Positions 34,955 to 44,494 of a stretch of DNA of 64,000 bases are shown here, one piece after another (position 1 is the stretch's first letter; each line of letters opens with the position of its first letter). The notes below the pieces were generated by a model. The model had not been told where the DNA came from and made no database searches. It saw only the letters and a program-made list of their open reading frames with translations. Origin of the DNA: Clostridiales bacterium (GTDB lineage: Bacteria > Bacillota > Clostridia > Oscillospirales > CAG-272); NCBI GenBank assembly GCA_012514145.1, contig JAAZAV010000061.1, positions 1 through 64,000 on the forward strand, in the 5' to 3' direction. The position numbers and the translations under genes were made by a program.

Positions 34955-36350
34955 GGATAAAATTAATCCCGGTGAAAGCCGGGATACGGAAAATGTCGAA
35001 GAATTCGATTTTGAGGGCATGTCCCGCGGCGAGCGGAAAAGGCATCAGGAGCAGTCGGAGTCCCTGCGCCGCGACCGTGAACTGCGCGAGAAGATAAAAC
35101 GCGATTCTATCGGACGCGGCATGCTGGGCGAAGAACGCAGCAAGAAGCGCAGAGGGCGTTTTTTCAGAGACATATTTGGGGATTTTGACGAGCTGATTGA
35201 CGAAAAGAAGCCTGTTGACGATGACAAAGAAGAGGGCGACTCGATCACCGGTAAAGCCAAGGCTTCCGAAAAGACTTCAAAGCGGAACAAAACATTCCGT
35301 GTGAAGGTCAAAACAGCCGGAAGAGCCGGCGCGGACGATGCGTCATACTCATCCGGAACGGCATCGGCAGCCGCAGCCAATCAAAACCGGAACGCGGGAC
35401 AGGCGGGAGCCATGTCCAAACCGGTAGTAAGGGTTTACGGAAACGAGCCGATTCTGGCGCCCGTACTGACCGCGGTTATAATACTGCTTGTTATCTGTTC
35501 CGATCTGGTGGATACGGCGATAATTAAATACAATGAGAATATTTACCTGTCGGTCATTATTCTCAGCATGCTCAGTTTCCTGCTGCCGACCATATTTTTC
35601 TGCCGGATCAAGGGTTCCGGGTATATCTCGAAACTGAATCTGCGTCTTTTCCCGCCGAGGATGATACCCTTTACCCTATGGTCTCTTGCGGTTATGCTGT
35701 CAGGCGGTACGATTATCAAGCTGCTGATGTATGCATCCGGTACCTACTCAGGTGACTATCAGGTCTATTCCTATATTATTCCGAATTCCATGGCGTTGGG
35801 AAACGCAGTTCAGACGGCATACGCGGTGATCGCCTGCGCGGTGCTTCCGGCAGTGTGCGAGGAGTTGGTTTTCCGTTCGGTATTAATCAGTGAATATGCG
35901 AAGGGCGGCGCGGTATGCGCCGTTATCGCCACCACACTGCTGTCGGCATTCCCCTATCTGCGCCCCGAGGCGATGCCGCTTTACATTTTCTACGGTCTGA
36001 TATTGGGAACTGCGGCATGTGTCACACGCTCGGTCGCAGCTCCGCTTATAATACATGTGGCAGTCAACTGCCTGGAGCTTTCTTTTGAACAGCAGCTTGG
36101 CATGCTGATTCGGCAGACTTCCGGCACGGTAGTGTATTCTTTTATAATCGTCATTGCATTTTTCATATTTCTGTTTCTTGCATTCGGAGAGGCGGAGCGT
36201 ATCTACAGCGGTTACGCCGTTTCCCGTCACAGCGATGTTATGCCTCGTGGGTCGCTGTCCTCAAGACTTATCGAAGCGATGCTCTCTCCGACCATGATAA
36301 TATGTCTGTTTCTCTATGTGGCAGGCATTATAGTCAGGGCGATCGGCTGA
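34947..36350 (+). CDS. CPBP family intramembrane glutamic endopeptidase
   Basis: A 467-residue membrane protein. The first about 155 residues are cytoplasmic, very charged and low in complexity; then about eight membrane helices follow. The CPBP (Abi) motifs are present: EELVFRSVL near residue 311, FYGLILG near 350 and IIHVAVN near 370, giving the catalytic Glu pair, Arg, and His/Asn. Relatives cleave within the membrane or process prenylated proteins and bacteriocin-related peptides. The long N-terminal extension is unusual. It starts inside the previous gene and leads into mltG. Confidence 0.85.
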   Translation: MAEDKINPGESRDTENVEEFDFEGMSRGERKRHQEQSESLRRDRELREKIKRDSIGRGMLGEERSKKRRGRFFRDIFGDFDELIDEKKPVDDDKEEGDSITGKAKASEKTSKRNKTFRVKVKTAGRAGADDASYSSGTASAAAANQNRNAGQAGAMSKPVVRVYGNEPILAPVLTAVIILLVICSDLVDTAIIKYNENIYLSVIILSMLSFLLPTIFFCRIKGSGYISKLNLRLFPPRMIPFTLWSLAVMLSGGTIIKLLMYASGTYSGDYQVYSYIIPNSMALGNAVQTAYAVIACAVLPAVCEELVFRSVLISEYAKGGAVCAVIATTLLSAFPYLRPEAMPLYIFYGLILGTAACVTRSVAAPLIIHVAVNCLELSFEQQLGMLIRQTSGTVVYSFIIVIAFFIFLFLAFGEAERIYSGYAVSRHSDVMPRGSLSSRLIEAMLSPTMIICLFLYVAGIIVRAIG

Positions 36351-36377
36351 CAATTTCCCCGCAGCAGAGGTTATTTA

Positions 36378-38108
36378 ATGAACTACAATCCAAACAGTCA
36401 GTCCGGTTCGAACAGGCAGCCGCAGAACCGGGAACAGCCCTATGAGGTACCGAAAAGAAGGGTACCGGCACAGGGCAGACCAATCCGCACCCCTCAGCCA
36501 ATAAACGCGGTCGGGCAATCAGGCAAGCCGACCGGCGCGCAAGCGCGCGGACAATCGGATGTAAGACCGGGCGTAAGACCCGTTGGGCAGTCCGGCGGTC
36601 AGGACCGCATGCGTACGCCCGGGCAGAATCCTCCTCAGCAGCATTCATCACGGCCGTCACCCGACAGAGGAGCGCAGCGTGCCGGTGTTTCCGAAGCCGG
36701 CAGTATGCCCCGCCGTCAGATGCCGCCCCCGGTGAATCCTCCCCGCGCCGAACGGGGAGCCGGTATTGTTGCCAGAGCCGAGGCGGCGACAAAGTCCCCT
36801 CATTCAGTATCATCCGGACGGCAGAACCCGGGAACAAACCCGCGTGCAAACGCGCAGCCGCAAGCGAATGTTCAGAGCAGCCCGCATCCGTCTCCGCGTC
36901 GGGGGGATCAGCTTCCGGCAAAGCGGTCATCCTCATCACAGGTGAGCCGTGACAGCCTTCGCAAAAACGCCAGGCGCGCCAAACTGCGCGACAGCAGTAC
37001 GGTGACGAATCTGCCGCTGGACGATGAGAACAATCCGGGCGCCTCGCTGGTCTCTTCGATACTGAAAACGGTTATATATATCGCGGTGATCTTCGTTATA
37101 TCGGGTATATTCAGCTACTATATAATACAGGTGGGAAACGAGTGCTTTGCCTTTGTAAAAGAAGACAGGCCGGTCGAGGTGGTTGTCGGAGCTAATTACG
37201 ATATCAACGACATTGCCGATATGCTCTCCGAAGAGGGTATTATCGAACACCCCGAGTTTTTCCGCTTCTACGCAAAGATGCGCAAAAAAGCTGATGTCGA
37301 GTTTGAGCCGGGCACATACACTGTCTCTACCGCCACAAGTTACGATAAACTGATAGCCGGTTTCCGCAAGTATGCCGGTAAGGTTCGTACAGAGATAAGC
37401 ATTACAATACGCGAAGGTATGACGGTTGACGAGATAATCGAACTCTTCCTGTCACACGGAATAGGTACCCGCGAGGGCTTTGTCGATGTTATACAGAACG
37501 GAGAGTTCGACTTCTGGTTCATGGAGTCGCTGACCGCGGATAAGCTCAGCCCCAACCGCACCTATCGTTTGGAGGGCTATCTCTTCCCCGATACCTATTA
37601 TTTCTACTCGGATTCCAGCGAAAAACAGGCGATATACAAGATGCTCTTCCGCTTTAACCAGCAGTTTGATGAGCGTTACCGCGCATCCTGCGAAGCCATA
37701 GGCATGTCGGTTGACGAAGTTATCACCATAGCATCCATGATACAGGCGGAAGCAAAGTTTGTCACCGATTACGGTCTCATATCATCGGTATTCCATAACC
37801 GTATCAACAATCCCGGCGGTGAGACCCAGGGTTATATGCAGTCGGACGCCACCGTCAAATACTTCCTTGAAGAAAAAAGAGTGGTAGAATCACAGGACCT
37901 TGATATAGACAACCCCTATAATACATACATATATAAAGGTCTGCCTCCCGGTCCGATCTGCAATCCGTCGCTGGACGCCATGAGCTACGCGCTCTATCCC
38001 GATCCCTCCAACTACTTCTACTTCGTAACCAAGTCCAACGGCTGGGCGCTCTTTGCCGAGACCTATACAGAGCAGGCTCAGAATATCCGCATAGCACGGG
38101 GCGGCTGA
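36378..38108 (+). CDS. mltG: Endolytic transglycosylase MltG
   Basis: A 576-residue protein. Residues 1 to about 215 are a cytoplasmic Pro/Gln/Arg-rich disordered region, then one membrane helix (about 230-252), a LysM-like part, and the YceG domain. The catalytic Glu lies in TIASMIQAEAK near 457, and the diagnostic YNTYIYKGLPPGPICNP follows near 513. It cuts nascent glycan strands and sets their length. The disordered tail is much longer than in E. coli MltG and may bind division or synthesis partners. ATG 36378 is chosen as the first in-frame start after the CPBP gene. Confidence 0.92.
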   Translation: MNYNPNSQSGSNRQPQNREQPYEVPKRRVPAQGRPIRTPQPINAVGQSGKPTGAQARGQSDVRPGVRPVGQSGGQDRMRTPGQNPPQQHSSRPSPDRGAQRAGVSEAGSMPRRQMPPPVNPPRAERGAGIVARAEAATKSPHSVSSGRQNPGTNPRANAQPQANVQSSPHPSPRRGDQLPAKRSSSSQVSRDSLRKNARRAKLRDSSTVTNLPLDDENNPGASLVSSILKTVIYIAVIFVISGIFSYYIIQVGNECFAFVKEDRPVEVVVGANYDINDIADMLSEEGIIEHPEFFRFYAKMRKKADVEFEPGTYTVSTATSYDKLIAGFRKYAGKVRTEISITIREGMTVDEIIELFLSHGIGTREGFVDVIQNGEFDFWFMESLTADKLSPNRTYRLEGYLFPDTYYFYSDSSEKQAIYKMLFRFNQQFDERYRASCEAIGMSVDEVITIASMIQAEAKFVTDYGLISSVFHNRINNPGGETQGYMQSDATVKYFLEEKRVVESQDLDIDNPYNTYIYKGLPPGPICNPSLDAMSYALYPDPSNYFYFVTKSNGWALFAETYTEQAQNIRIARGG

Positions 38109-38141
38109 TATCAAACAAATCATCCGAATGAGGTAACACAT

Positions 38142-38912
38142 ATGAGAATACTGATAATCCGGCACGGCGATCCCGATTACGCCAGGGATTCACTTACAGA
38201 GAAGGGCTTCCGCGAGAGAGCCTGTCTGCTTGAGACCCTTAAGAAAGAGGGAATCACATCCATATATGTCTCACCTCTCGGCAGGGCACAGCGCACCGCC
38301 GAGCCTATCGCCGAATACTGCGGAATAGAGCCGATCACACTTGACTGGCTGCGTGAATTTCCCGGTTCGGTGAAACCTCCATATGAGGAACTGGGCATCG
38401 TACCAGCCTGGAATACCAACTGCCCCTGGAACCTTATGCCCCAGTACTGGACAACTCAAAACGAGTTTTACAGCAACGAAATGTGGGCGGATCACCCGCT
38501 TTACGACGGTTCCGGGGTACACAAAACCTGTGCGGCGATAGATGCCGGCTGGGAAGCCCTTATGGACAGACATGGATATGAACGGAACGGTCAGCTCTAC
38601 GACATCAAGCCGGATACCGATGAATCTCAGACTATTGCTCTTTTCTGCCATCTCGGACTTGGCCTGGGTCTGCTGTCGCGCATCTTAAAGGCTCCGCTGC
38701 CCTTTATGTGGCAGTCCTTCTTCCTGCCCTGTTCATCTGTCACCACTGTATACACCGAGAAATACAAGCCCTACCTGAATCAGTGTATTCTGCGGGTCAT
38801 TGGTCTGGGCGACGTGTCCCATCTGCGCGTGGGCGATGAACCGGTTTCCTCCTCCGGTCTTCATAGCCAGATCCTCCTGCCTCCGGACGGCGATCCGGCA
38901 TTCGGTCACTGA
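38142..38912 (+). CDS. Histidine phosphatase family protein
   Basis: A 256-residue member of the phosphoglycerate-mutase-like superfamily. The phospho-accepting histidine is in the N-terminal IIRHGDPDYARDSLTEKG, followed by SPLGRAQRTAEPIAEY; the second histidine is in FCHLGLGLGLLSR near residue 170. The substrate is unknown; it may act on small phosphate esters. GAGGTAA precedes the ATG. It ends an operon with a strong terminator. Confidence 0.88.
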   Translation: MRILIIRHGDPDYARDSLTEKGFRERACLLETLKKEGITSIYVSPLGRAQRTAEPIAEYCGIEPITLDWLREFPGSVKPPYEELGIVPAWNTNCPWNLMPQYWTTQNEFYSNEMWADHPLYDGSGVHKTCAAIDAGWEALMDRHGYERNGQLYDIKPDTDESQTIALFCHLGLGLGLLSRILKAPLPFMWQSFFLPCSSVTTVYTEKYKPYLNQCILRVIGLGDVSHLRVGDEPVSSSGLHSQILLPPDGDPAFGH

Positions 38913-38921
38913 TCCATGTAT

Positions 38922-38965
38922 AAAACAACACGCCCGGTCGCATGATCGGGCGTGTTGTTTTGTTA
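38922..38965. terminator. Bidirectional terminator between converging genes
   Basis: AAAACAACACGCCCG pairs with CGGGCGTGTTGTTTT, so T runs lie on both strands. It serves the histidine phosphatase gene and cysE. Confidence 0.9.
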
Positions 38966-38975
38966 TATAATCCGA

Positions 38976-39704
38976 CTATTCTTCGTCAGTGTCGTTCTTA
39001 TCGGTTTTTCCGGCTTTCTCAAGCTCGGAAACCTGTCTTTCAAGCCGCTCTATCTGGACGCGCAGGCGGCAGAGTTCCTGGGATACCGGGTCGGGGATAT
39101 GAACATGATCCAGTTCTTCGTTGAGCACCTTCTGATTATGGCGCCTTACCACGCGGGCGGGAATTCCCACCGCCGTGCTGTCCGGAGGAATCTCTTCAAG
39201 AACCACGGCGTTGGCGGCAATCTTGCTGTTATCGCCGATTCTGAAGGGACCGAGAATCTTGGCGCCCGAGCCAACCATGACATTATTGCCGAGTGTAGGA
39301 TGCCGCTTGCCTACATCCTTGCCGGTACCTCCGAGAGTGACGCCCTGATAAAGAGTGCAGTTGTCGCCTATTTCAGTGGTCTCACCTATGACAACGCCGC
39401 TGCCGTGGTCGATAAAAAGCCCCCGCCCGATGGTTGCGCCCGGGTGTATCTCGACTCCGGTCAGAAAACGGGCTGCCTGACTGATAAAACGGGCGGGGAA
39501 GTGCATTCCTCGCTTGTACAGGGCATGAGAAATACGGTGCGCCATAATCGCGTGCAGACCTGAATATAGCAGCAGCACCTCAAGCGACGAGGTGGCAGCA
39601 GGGTCGCGTTCCTTGATGGCGGCGATATCCTCCTTAAGTTCCTCATAGGCGGCGGCACAGGCGAGCAGCAGACGATCTGTGGGGGTATATTCTTTTTTGT
39701 TCAT
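38976..39704 (-). CDS. cysE: Serine O-acetyltransferase
   Basis: A 242-residue CysE that makes O-acetylserine from serine and acetyl-CoA for cysteine synthesis. After an alpha-helical N-terminus ([19 protein letters not shown]) the left-handed beta-helix runs through [30 protein letters not shown] and [14 protein letters not shown]-terminal coiled coil follows ([14 protein letters not shown]), which is longer than usual. Its own promoter lies at 39749-39777. Confidence 0.95.
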   Translation of the reverse strand: MNKKEYTPTDRLLLACAAAYEELKEDIAAIKERDPAATSSLEVLLLYSGLHAIMAHRISHALYKRGMHFPARFISQAARFLTGVEIHPGATIGRGLFIDHGSGVVIGETTEIGDNCTLYQGVTLGGTGKDVGKRHPTLGNNVMVGSGAKILGPFRIGDNSKIAANAVVLEEIPPDSTAVGIPARVVRRHNQKVLNEELDHVHIPDPVSQELCRLRVQIERLERQVSELEKAGKTDKNDTDEE

Positions 39705-39748
39705 AATAGAATCTGCCTCATAATCGGTTTGTAATTTTCAGCAAAAGC

Positions 39749-39777
39749 ATTATATAACGACTTGACCGGCTTGTCAA
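39749..39777 (-). promoter_or_regulatory. Promoter of cysE
   Basis: Minus-strand TTGACA (39777-39772), 17-base spacer, TATAAT (39754-39749), about 45 bases upstream of the cysE start. No T-box lies between them. Confidence 0.85.
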
Positions 39778-39871
39778 GGCGGTTAAGTTGTCTTTACACT
39801 TCATTCACGGACTGCATGGAAATAATTTAACATTTTAATGATACAATTCTGCAGATATATGTGTACGAACT

Positions 39872-40078
39872 AATCTGTCAGAGCCTGCCGGAATATCCTC
39901 CGGCTTTGCTCAGGTATGATCGCCCGGTACCTGGGTTTTCTCTGCGGATGGATTTATATGCTTATAGAAGGCTTGTTGCCGGAGAGCCGTGCAGATGTGC
40001 AGTTGCACGGCGGCCGTAAACTCCGGAACCGACAGGCTTTATCGTGTTGCGCACATTTATATTCAGGGTGCGCTTTTT
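39872..40078 (+). ncRNA. Structured leader or small RNA ending in a terminator, upstream of RNase J
   Basis: Five helices can be drawn. CAGAG (39879) closes with CTCTG (39940) around two hairpins: GCCGG/CCGGC (39887/39900) and CAGGTA/TACCTG (39911/39928). A second domain closes CCGGAG (39979) with CTCCGG (40021) and contains an 8-bp stem GCCGTGCA/TGCACGGC with a 10-base loop. A terminator follows: GCGCAC (40049) with GTGCGC (40068) and TTTTT. The layout fits a riboswitch/attenuator ahead of rnjA, or a small RNA of about 200 nt. I could not match it to any RNA class I know. The 40079-40143 gap holds the hairpin listed next. Confidence 0.6.
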
Positions 40079-40086
40079 AGGTTACA

Positions 40087-40122
40087 CGCGGCAGATACGG
40101 CAGGTGTTTCGCCGCTGCCGCG
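40087..40122 (+). promoter_or_regulatory. Hairpin just before the RNase J ribosome-binding site
   Basis: CGCGGCAG pairs with CTGCCGCG, with an inner CGGC/GCCG stem. It ends 11 bases before AAGGAGAA. It could protect the mRNA 5' end or serve RNase J autoregulation; this is inference. Confidence 0.6.
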
Positions 40123-40143
40123 TTTATACAATAAGGAGAATTT

Positions 40144-41841
40144 ATGGCAAAAAACAAAAATGGCGGCTCCAGGGCATCATCAAAAGGAAAGTTAAAAGTA
40201 TGTATGCTCGGGGGTCTCAACGAAATAGGCAAGAATCTGGCGGTGCTGGAGTTCGGTGAGGACATAATCGTAATCGACTGCGGACTTGGCTTTCCGGATG
40301 ACGACATGCTGGGTATCGACCTGGTTATACCCGATGTGAGCTATCTGGAGAAAAACAGCGACCGGGTTCGCGGCTTCTTCATCACCCATGGTCATGAGGA
40401 TCATATCGGAGCGCTGCCTTATGTGCTGAAAGTCGTGCATGCCCCGATCTATGCCACACGCCTGACCTGCGGCATACTAAAGAACAAATTCGCCGAGCAT
40501 CGTTACGACACCGAGCCGGAGCTTCGGAGCGTAGAAGCCGGCGACATTATAAAAGCCGGCTGCATGTCGGTCGAGTTCATTCGGGTAAACCACTCGATAG
40601 CCGACGCCTGCTGTCTGGCGATACGCACACCGGTGGGTACAGTTATACATACCGGCGACTTCAAGCTTGACCTTACCCCCATAGACGGCGAGATGATGGA
40701 TATTGCCCGCCTCGGTCAGATCGGCAATGAAGGCGTTGCCCTGCTGATGTGCGAGTCTACAAACTCCGAGCGCCCGGGTTATACTCCATCCGAGCGTGTC
40801 GTGGGACGCACACTTGACAATATTTTCATGATGAACGCCGACAAGCGGATTGTCATTGCCACCTTCTCGTCAAATGTGCACCGGGTGCAGCAGATAATCA
40901 ACACCTCGGCGGTGCACGGCAGAAAGGTTGCGGTTACCGGCCGTTCTATGCTCAATGTCGTCCACGCGGCGGTTGAACTGGGATACATGAATGTCCCCTC
41001 CGGCGTGCTCATTGATATAAACGAAATTAAGCGCTATCCGCATGAGCAGATAACCGTTGTCACCACAGGTACCCAGGGTGAGCCCATGTCGGCACTCTAC
41101 CGTATGGCGTTTTCGAACCACGACAAGGTTCAGCTCGGACCGCGCGACCTGGTGATACTCTCGTCATCGGCGATTCCCGGCAATGAGAAGCTTATCGGCA
41201 AAATAATAAACGAGCTGTATAAAAAAGGCGCGGCGGTAATACGCGACTCTGTGGTGGAGGTTCATGTGTCGGGTCACGCCTGCCAGGAAGAGCTGAAACT
41301 CATGATGGCGCTGACCAAGCCAAAGTATCTTATGCCTATCCACGGCGAGTATAAGCACATGGTGCATCTGAAAAATCTCGCCATGACCATGGGTATACCC
41401 GAGAACCAGATTTTCATCCCGGATATAGGCAAGGTGCTGGAACTGGACGAACGCGGAATGCGCGCCGGCGGCAGCATCCAGGCCGGGAATGTGCTGGTTG
41501 ACGGTTATTCTGTGGGCGATATCGGCAATATAGTGCTCCGCGACCGCCGGCACCTGGCGCAGGACGGGCTGATAGTCATAGTGGCGCAGGTGGATATCGA
41601 GAATCGTTCGGTTTACGCCGGTCCCGATATAGTCTCCCGCGGCTTCGTTTATGTGCGCGAGTCGGAGGAACTGATGGAACAGATGAGGATGATTGCCCGC
41701 GATGCGCTTGAAGATTCGCTGGAGAGCAATATTACCGACTGGACGCAGTTAAAATCACGTGTCAAGGATGATCTGGCTAAATTCCTGTATAATAAGACCA
41801 GACGAAAGCCGATGCTGCTGCCCGTCATAATGAATGTCTGA
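40144..41841 (+). CDS. rnj: Ribonuclease J
   Basis: A 565-residue metallo-beta-lactamase/beta-CASP nuclease. Motifs: GGLNEIGKN, the zinc site ITHGHEDHIGALPY near residue 80, HTGDFKLD, CESTNSERPGYTPSE, and SGHACQEELKLMM near 378. It ends with the C-terminal domain that dimerises. RNase J has 5'-3' exonuclease and endonuclease activity and matures or degrades mRNA and 16S rRNA. The leader just upstream is highly structured and includes a terminator, so expression may be attenuated. Confidence 0.95.
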   Translation: MAKNKNGGSRASSKGKLKVCMLGGLNEIGKNLAVLEFGEDIIVIDCGLGFPDDDMLGIDLVIPDVSYLEKNSDRVRGFFITHGHEDHIGALPYVLKVVHAPIYATRLTCGILKNKFAEHRYDTEPELRSVEAGDIIKAGCMSVEFIRVNHSIADACCLAIRTPVGTVIHTGDFKLDLTPIDGEMMDIARLGQIGNEGVALLMCESTNSERPGYTPSERVVGRTLDNIFMMNADKRIVIATFSSNVHRVQQIINTSAVHGRKVAVTGRSMLNVVHAAVELGYMNVPSGVLIDINEIKRYPHEQITVVTTGTQGEPMSALYRMAFSNHDKVQLGPRDLVILSSSAIPGNEKLIGKIINELYKKGAAVIRDSVVEVHVSGHACQEELKLMMALTKPKYLMPIHGEYKHMVHLKNLAMTMGIPENQIFIPDIGKVLELDERGMRAGGSIQAGNVLVDGYSVGDIGNIVLRDRRHLAQDGLIVIVAQVDIENRSVYAGPDIVSRGFVYVRESEELMEQMRMIARDALEDSLESNITDWTQLKSRVKDDLAKFLYNKTRRKPMLLPVIMNV

Positions 41842-41854
41842 TAAAGGTGACTAT

Positions 41855-42727
41855 ATGAAAAAGATTACAAAGGCTGTGATACCCGCGGCGGGTCTGGGTA
41901 TGCGCATGCTTCCCATAGCACGCGCCGTTCCGAAGGAAGTGCTTCCGATAGTCGACCGTCCCGCCATATCTTGCCTGGTTGAGGAGGCTGCCGACAGCGG
42001 CATAACCGATGTGCTCATAATAACCGGCAGGGGAAAAACCGCCATCGAGGACTACTTCGATTATTCGCCTGAATACGAAAACAAGCTCATCTCGTCGGGT
42101 CGGAGCGATGAGATTCCCGAAATGCGCCGCATCGCCGAGCGCTGCAATGTGCACTTTATACGCCAGCATGAGACAAAGGGTCTGGGGCATGCCATATACC
42201 GCGCCCGTTCCTTTGTTGGGAATGTGCCCTTTATGGTGCTTTACGGCGATGATATAATCTTCGCCGAGACACCCGTCTGCCGCCAGCTTATGACCGCATA
42301 CGAGAAGTACGGTCTGGCAGCCTGCGGAGTGAAGGAGGTTTCGGAAGAACTGGTGATGAAATACTGTACCCTGAAAGCCGACCCTCTGGGCGATAACATG
42401 TACCGTGTTACCACCATGATTGAAAAGCCGACGCGCGAGCAGATATACACCCGCCTTTCCATATTGGGCAGAGTGCTGCTGACGCCCGATATCTTTGACA
42501 TTCTTGAGAATCTGGCTCCCGGCGCCGGCGGCGAGATTCAGCTTACCGACGCGATGAAACTGCTTTCCGAAGCAAAGGGCATGATCGCCGTCGACTTTGA
42601 AGGCAAGCGCTATGATCTCGGTTCTAAGCTGGGTTTTTTGAAGGCTAATGTAGAGCGGGCATCCGTGGATCCCGAGCTGGGCGAGGAATTCAGAGCCTAT
42701 CTAAAGGAATTCGCCGCCACGCTCTGA
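41855..42727 (+). CDS. galU: UTP-glucose-1-phosphate uridylyltransferase
   Basis: A 290-residue nucleotidyltransferase making UDP-glucose. It starts KKITKAVIPAAGLGMRMLP and has VPKEVLPIVDRPAI, KGLGHAI, LYGDDIIF, EKPT and AKGMIAVDFEGKRYDLGSKLGF. The nucleotide-binding loop reads G-L-G-M-R where G-x-G-T-R is usual, a change whose effect is unknown. I start at 41855 after AAAGGTGA; an in-frame ATG at 41834 lies inside the RNase J gene. Confidence 0.92.
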   Translation: MKKITKAVIPAAGLGMRMLPIARAVPKEVLPIVDRPAISCLVEEAADSGITDVLIITGRGKTAIEDYFDYSPEYENKLISSGRSDEIPEMRRIAERCNVHFIRQHETKGLGHAIYRARSFVGNVPFMVLYGDDIIFAETPVCRQLMTAYEKYGLAACGVKEVSEELVMKYCTLKADPLGDNMYRVTTMIEKPTREQIYTRLSILGRVLLTPDIFDILENLAPGAGGEIQLTDAMKLLSEAKGMIAVDFEGKRYDLGSKLGFLKANVERASVDPELGEEFRAYLKEFAATL

Positions 42728-42774
42728 CATCCTGTTCGGCATAACCTTATCCTCTGAACGGAGAGAACACAAAA

Positions 42775-43263
42775 ATGGAAAGAGTTTCCAAAACCAATTA
42801 TTACCTTGATATAGCCATGACGGTGGCAGAGCGGTCAACCTGTCTGCGCAAGTGTTACGGGGCTATTATCGTCAAGAATGACACCATAATCTCCACCGGT
42901 TACAACGGCGCGCCGAGAGGCCGGGCAAACTGCTGTGACCTGGGTACCTGCCTCCGCGAGAAGCTGGCAATACCCCGGGGCGAGCGTTATGAGCTATGCC
43001 GTTCGGTGCATTCCGAGGCAAACGCCATAATCGCCGCTTCGAGAGAGCAGATGTTAGGCTCAACCCTGTACATGGCATGTGTAGACCCGCGCACCCGTGA
43101 GATAATACCGGGAACCACCTCCTGTTCGATGTGCAAGCGGTTTATAATCAACGCCGGCATAGAGCGTGTGATTGTGCGCGAGACGGCGAATGAATACCGC
43201 GAGTACCTTGTCTCCGATTGGGTGGAGCAGGACGACATATCCGATGTGAGTTTCGGATACTGA
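42775..43263 (+). CDS. Cytidine/dCMP deaminase family protein (ComEB-like)
   Basis: A 162-residue zinc deaminase. The zinc ligands and catalytic Glu are in VHSEANAII, and CSMC gives two cysteine ligands (TSCSMCKRFIINAGIERVIV). Family members turn dCMP into dUMP for thymidylate synthesis; the Bacillus homologue is ComEB. The insert GRANCCDLGTCLRE is typical of dCMP deaminases. GGAGAG precedes the ATG. Confidence 0.9.
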   Translation: MERVSKTNYYLDIAMTVAERSTCLRKCYGAIIVKNDTIISTGYNGAPRGRANCCDLGTCLREKLAIPRGERYELCRSVHSEANAIIAASREQMLGSTLYMACVDPRTREIIPGTTSCSMCKRFIINAGIERVIVRETANEYREYLVSDWVEQDDISDVSFGY

Positions 43264-43299
43264 AACGAAAACCGACCGAACTGTGAGAAGCTGATATAA

Positions 43300-43938
43300 T
43301 TGAAAAAGACATTCTGCAAAATCATATTTTTACTTCTTGCCGCTTTGCTGCCGATAGCGGTCTTCATTTCCTGCTCATCGGGAATAGTAAAGATAACATA
43401 TGAGGACGGCAAGTATATTGACAAGACCAACGGCATAACCTATCTGCCTGCCGGTGATAGCTATGAGCCGACGGCTATAGGTGAGCCATACGCCGAATAT
43501 GACGGCGGAACATTATACAATATCCCGGGGCTTGACCCTGAGCTCTGGCTCGCAGAGGAGTATGACGGCATCGGCTCGATATTCTACTCGGAAGAGACGG
43601 AACTGCCCGCGCTTGAGAACTTCGGTGCGACTGAGGCGTATATCTGTGTCGAGGACGCAATAACAATGCATCTGCAGACAATCGACAATCAGTCCGTCAT
43701 AAACCGAATAATCGAGGCTCTGACCGGGTGCGAGGACAACCTTCAGCTTCCCTCCGGCGGTACATCGTATCATATAAAGTTCATGTCAGAGACATATCCC
43801 GGCATCTACTATGACATACTCTATGTGGAGTGCGACAGCGGAGACTATCTTTATGATCGCGACACAAAACAGTGCTGCGACGCGGGACGTATTCTCAAAG
43901 CCTACCTGAGCGACACACCCGAAACCGAAGGGGCATAA
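43300..43938 (+). CDS. Uncharacterised lipoprotein
   Basis: A 212-residue protein of unknown function. It starts at TTG 43300 with KKTFCKIIFLLLAALLPIA and a lipobox ending in FISCSSG, so the mature protein begins with Cys near residue 25 and is membrane-bound outside the cell. The rest is acidic and Tyr-rich with no known motif; it ends TPETEGA. It is one base from the phosphatase gene, so the two are co-expressed. A TGATATAAT sequence just before the TTG may be a -10 box. Confidence 0.7.
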   Translation: MKKTFCKIIFLLLAALLPIAVFISCSSGIVKITYEDGKYIDKTNGITYLPAGDSYEPTAIGEPYAEYDGGTLYNIPGLDPELWLAEEYDGIGSIFYSEETELPALENFGATEAYICVEDAITMHLQTIDNQSVINRIIEALTGCEDNLQLPSGGTSYHIKFMSETYPGIYYDILYVECDSGDYLYDRDTKQCCDAGRILKAYLSDTPETEGA

Positions 43939-43939
43939 A

Positions 43940-44494
43940 ATGAGTGTGAGTACGAACGAAAAGAATACCGGAGGAATTCCCTCCGCGGTGCTTCCCGACA
44001 TAAATATCGGAGCAGACCCGCTTTCATCTCTGATTCCCGGACTTGAGCCGCTGCGTCCCCAAAAGATATGCTTCGTCTGTACCGGAAATACCTGCCGCTC
44101 TCCAATGGCGGCAGCGGTGCTAAATCATCTCGGCAGCCGCTACGGTTTCACCGGAGTATCGGCGGGCATCTACCCAAATGTGGGTGAACCTATCGCCGAA
44201 AATGCGGTAAAGGCCCTTAAAGCCGCGGGCATAGAGCCTTCGCCCGGCAACGAGTATACCTCACACACCGCCTGCCGGGTCAGCGCCGAACTGCTTTCGG
44301 GCTGCGATAAAATCATCGGTATCAGCGGCAGCCACACCCTTACACTGCTCGCTCTGTTTCCCCAGTACGCCTCGCGTATCACCGCATTCAACGAGGATAT
44401 AGCCGACCCCTGGGGCGGCAGCGAGGAAATATACGACGAGTGTTTGAAGCAGATAACAGAAGGCATACGCGCCATGTTCGGTCTTTATGACTGA
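43940..44494 (+). CDS. Low-molecular-weight phosphatase, YwlE-type protein arginine phosphatase
   Basis: A 184-residue phosphatase with the catalytic loop CFVCTGNTCRSPMAA near residue 54 and a late DIADPWGG that supplies the general acid Asp. The Thr after the first Cys in CTGNTCRS is the feature that sets arginine phosphatases (YwlE) apart from tyrosine phosphatases (which have Leu/Ile). About 45 residues precede the usual start, which is longer than in YwlE. No McsB is in the window. It overlaps rimI by eight bases. Confidence 0.83.
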   Translation: MSVSTNEKNTGGIPSAVLPDINIGADPLSSLIPGLEPLRPQKICFVCTGNTCRSPMAAAVLNHLGSRYGFTGVSAGIYPNVGEPIAENAVKALKAAGIEPSPGNEYTSHTACRVSAELLSGCDKIIGISGSHTLTLLALFPQYASRITAFNEDIADPWGGSEEIYDECLKQITEGIRAMFGLYD

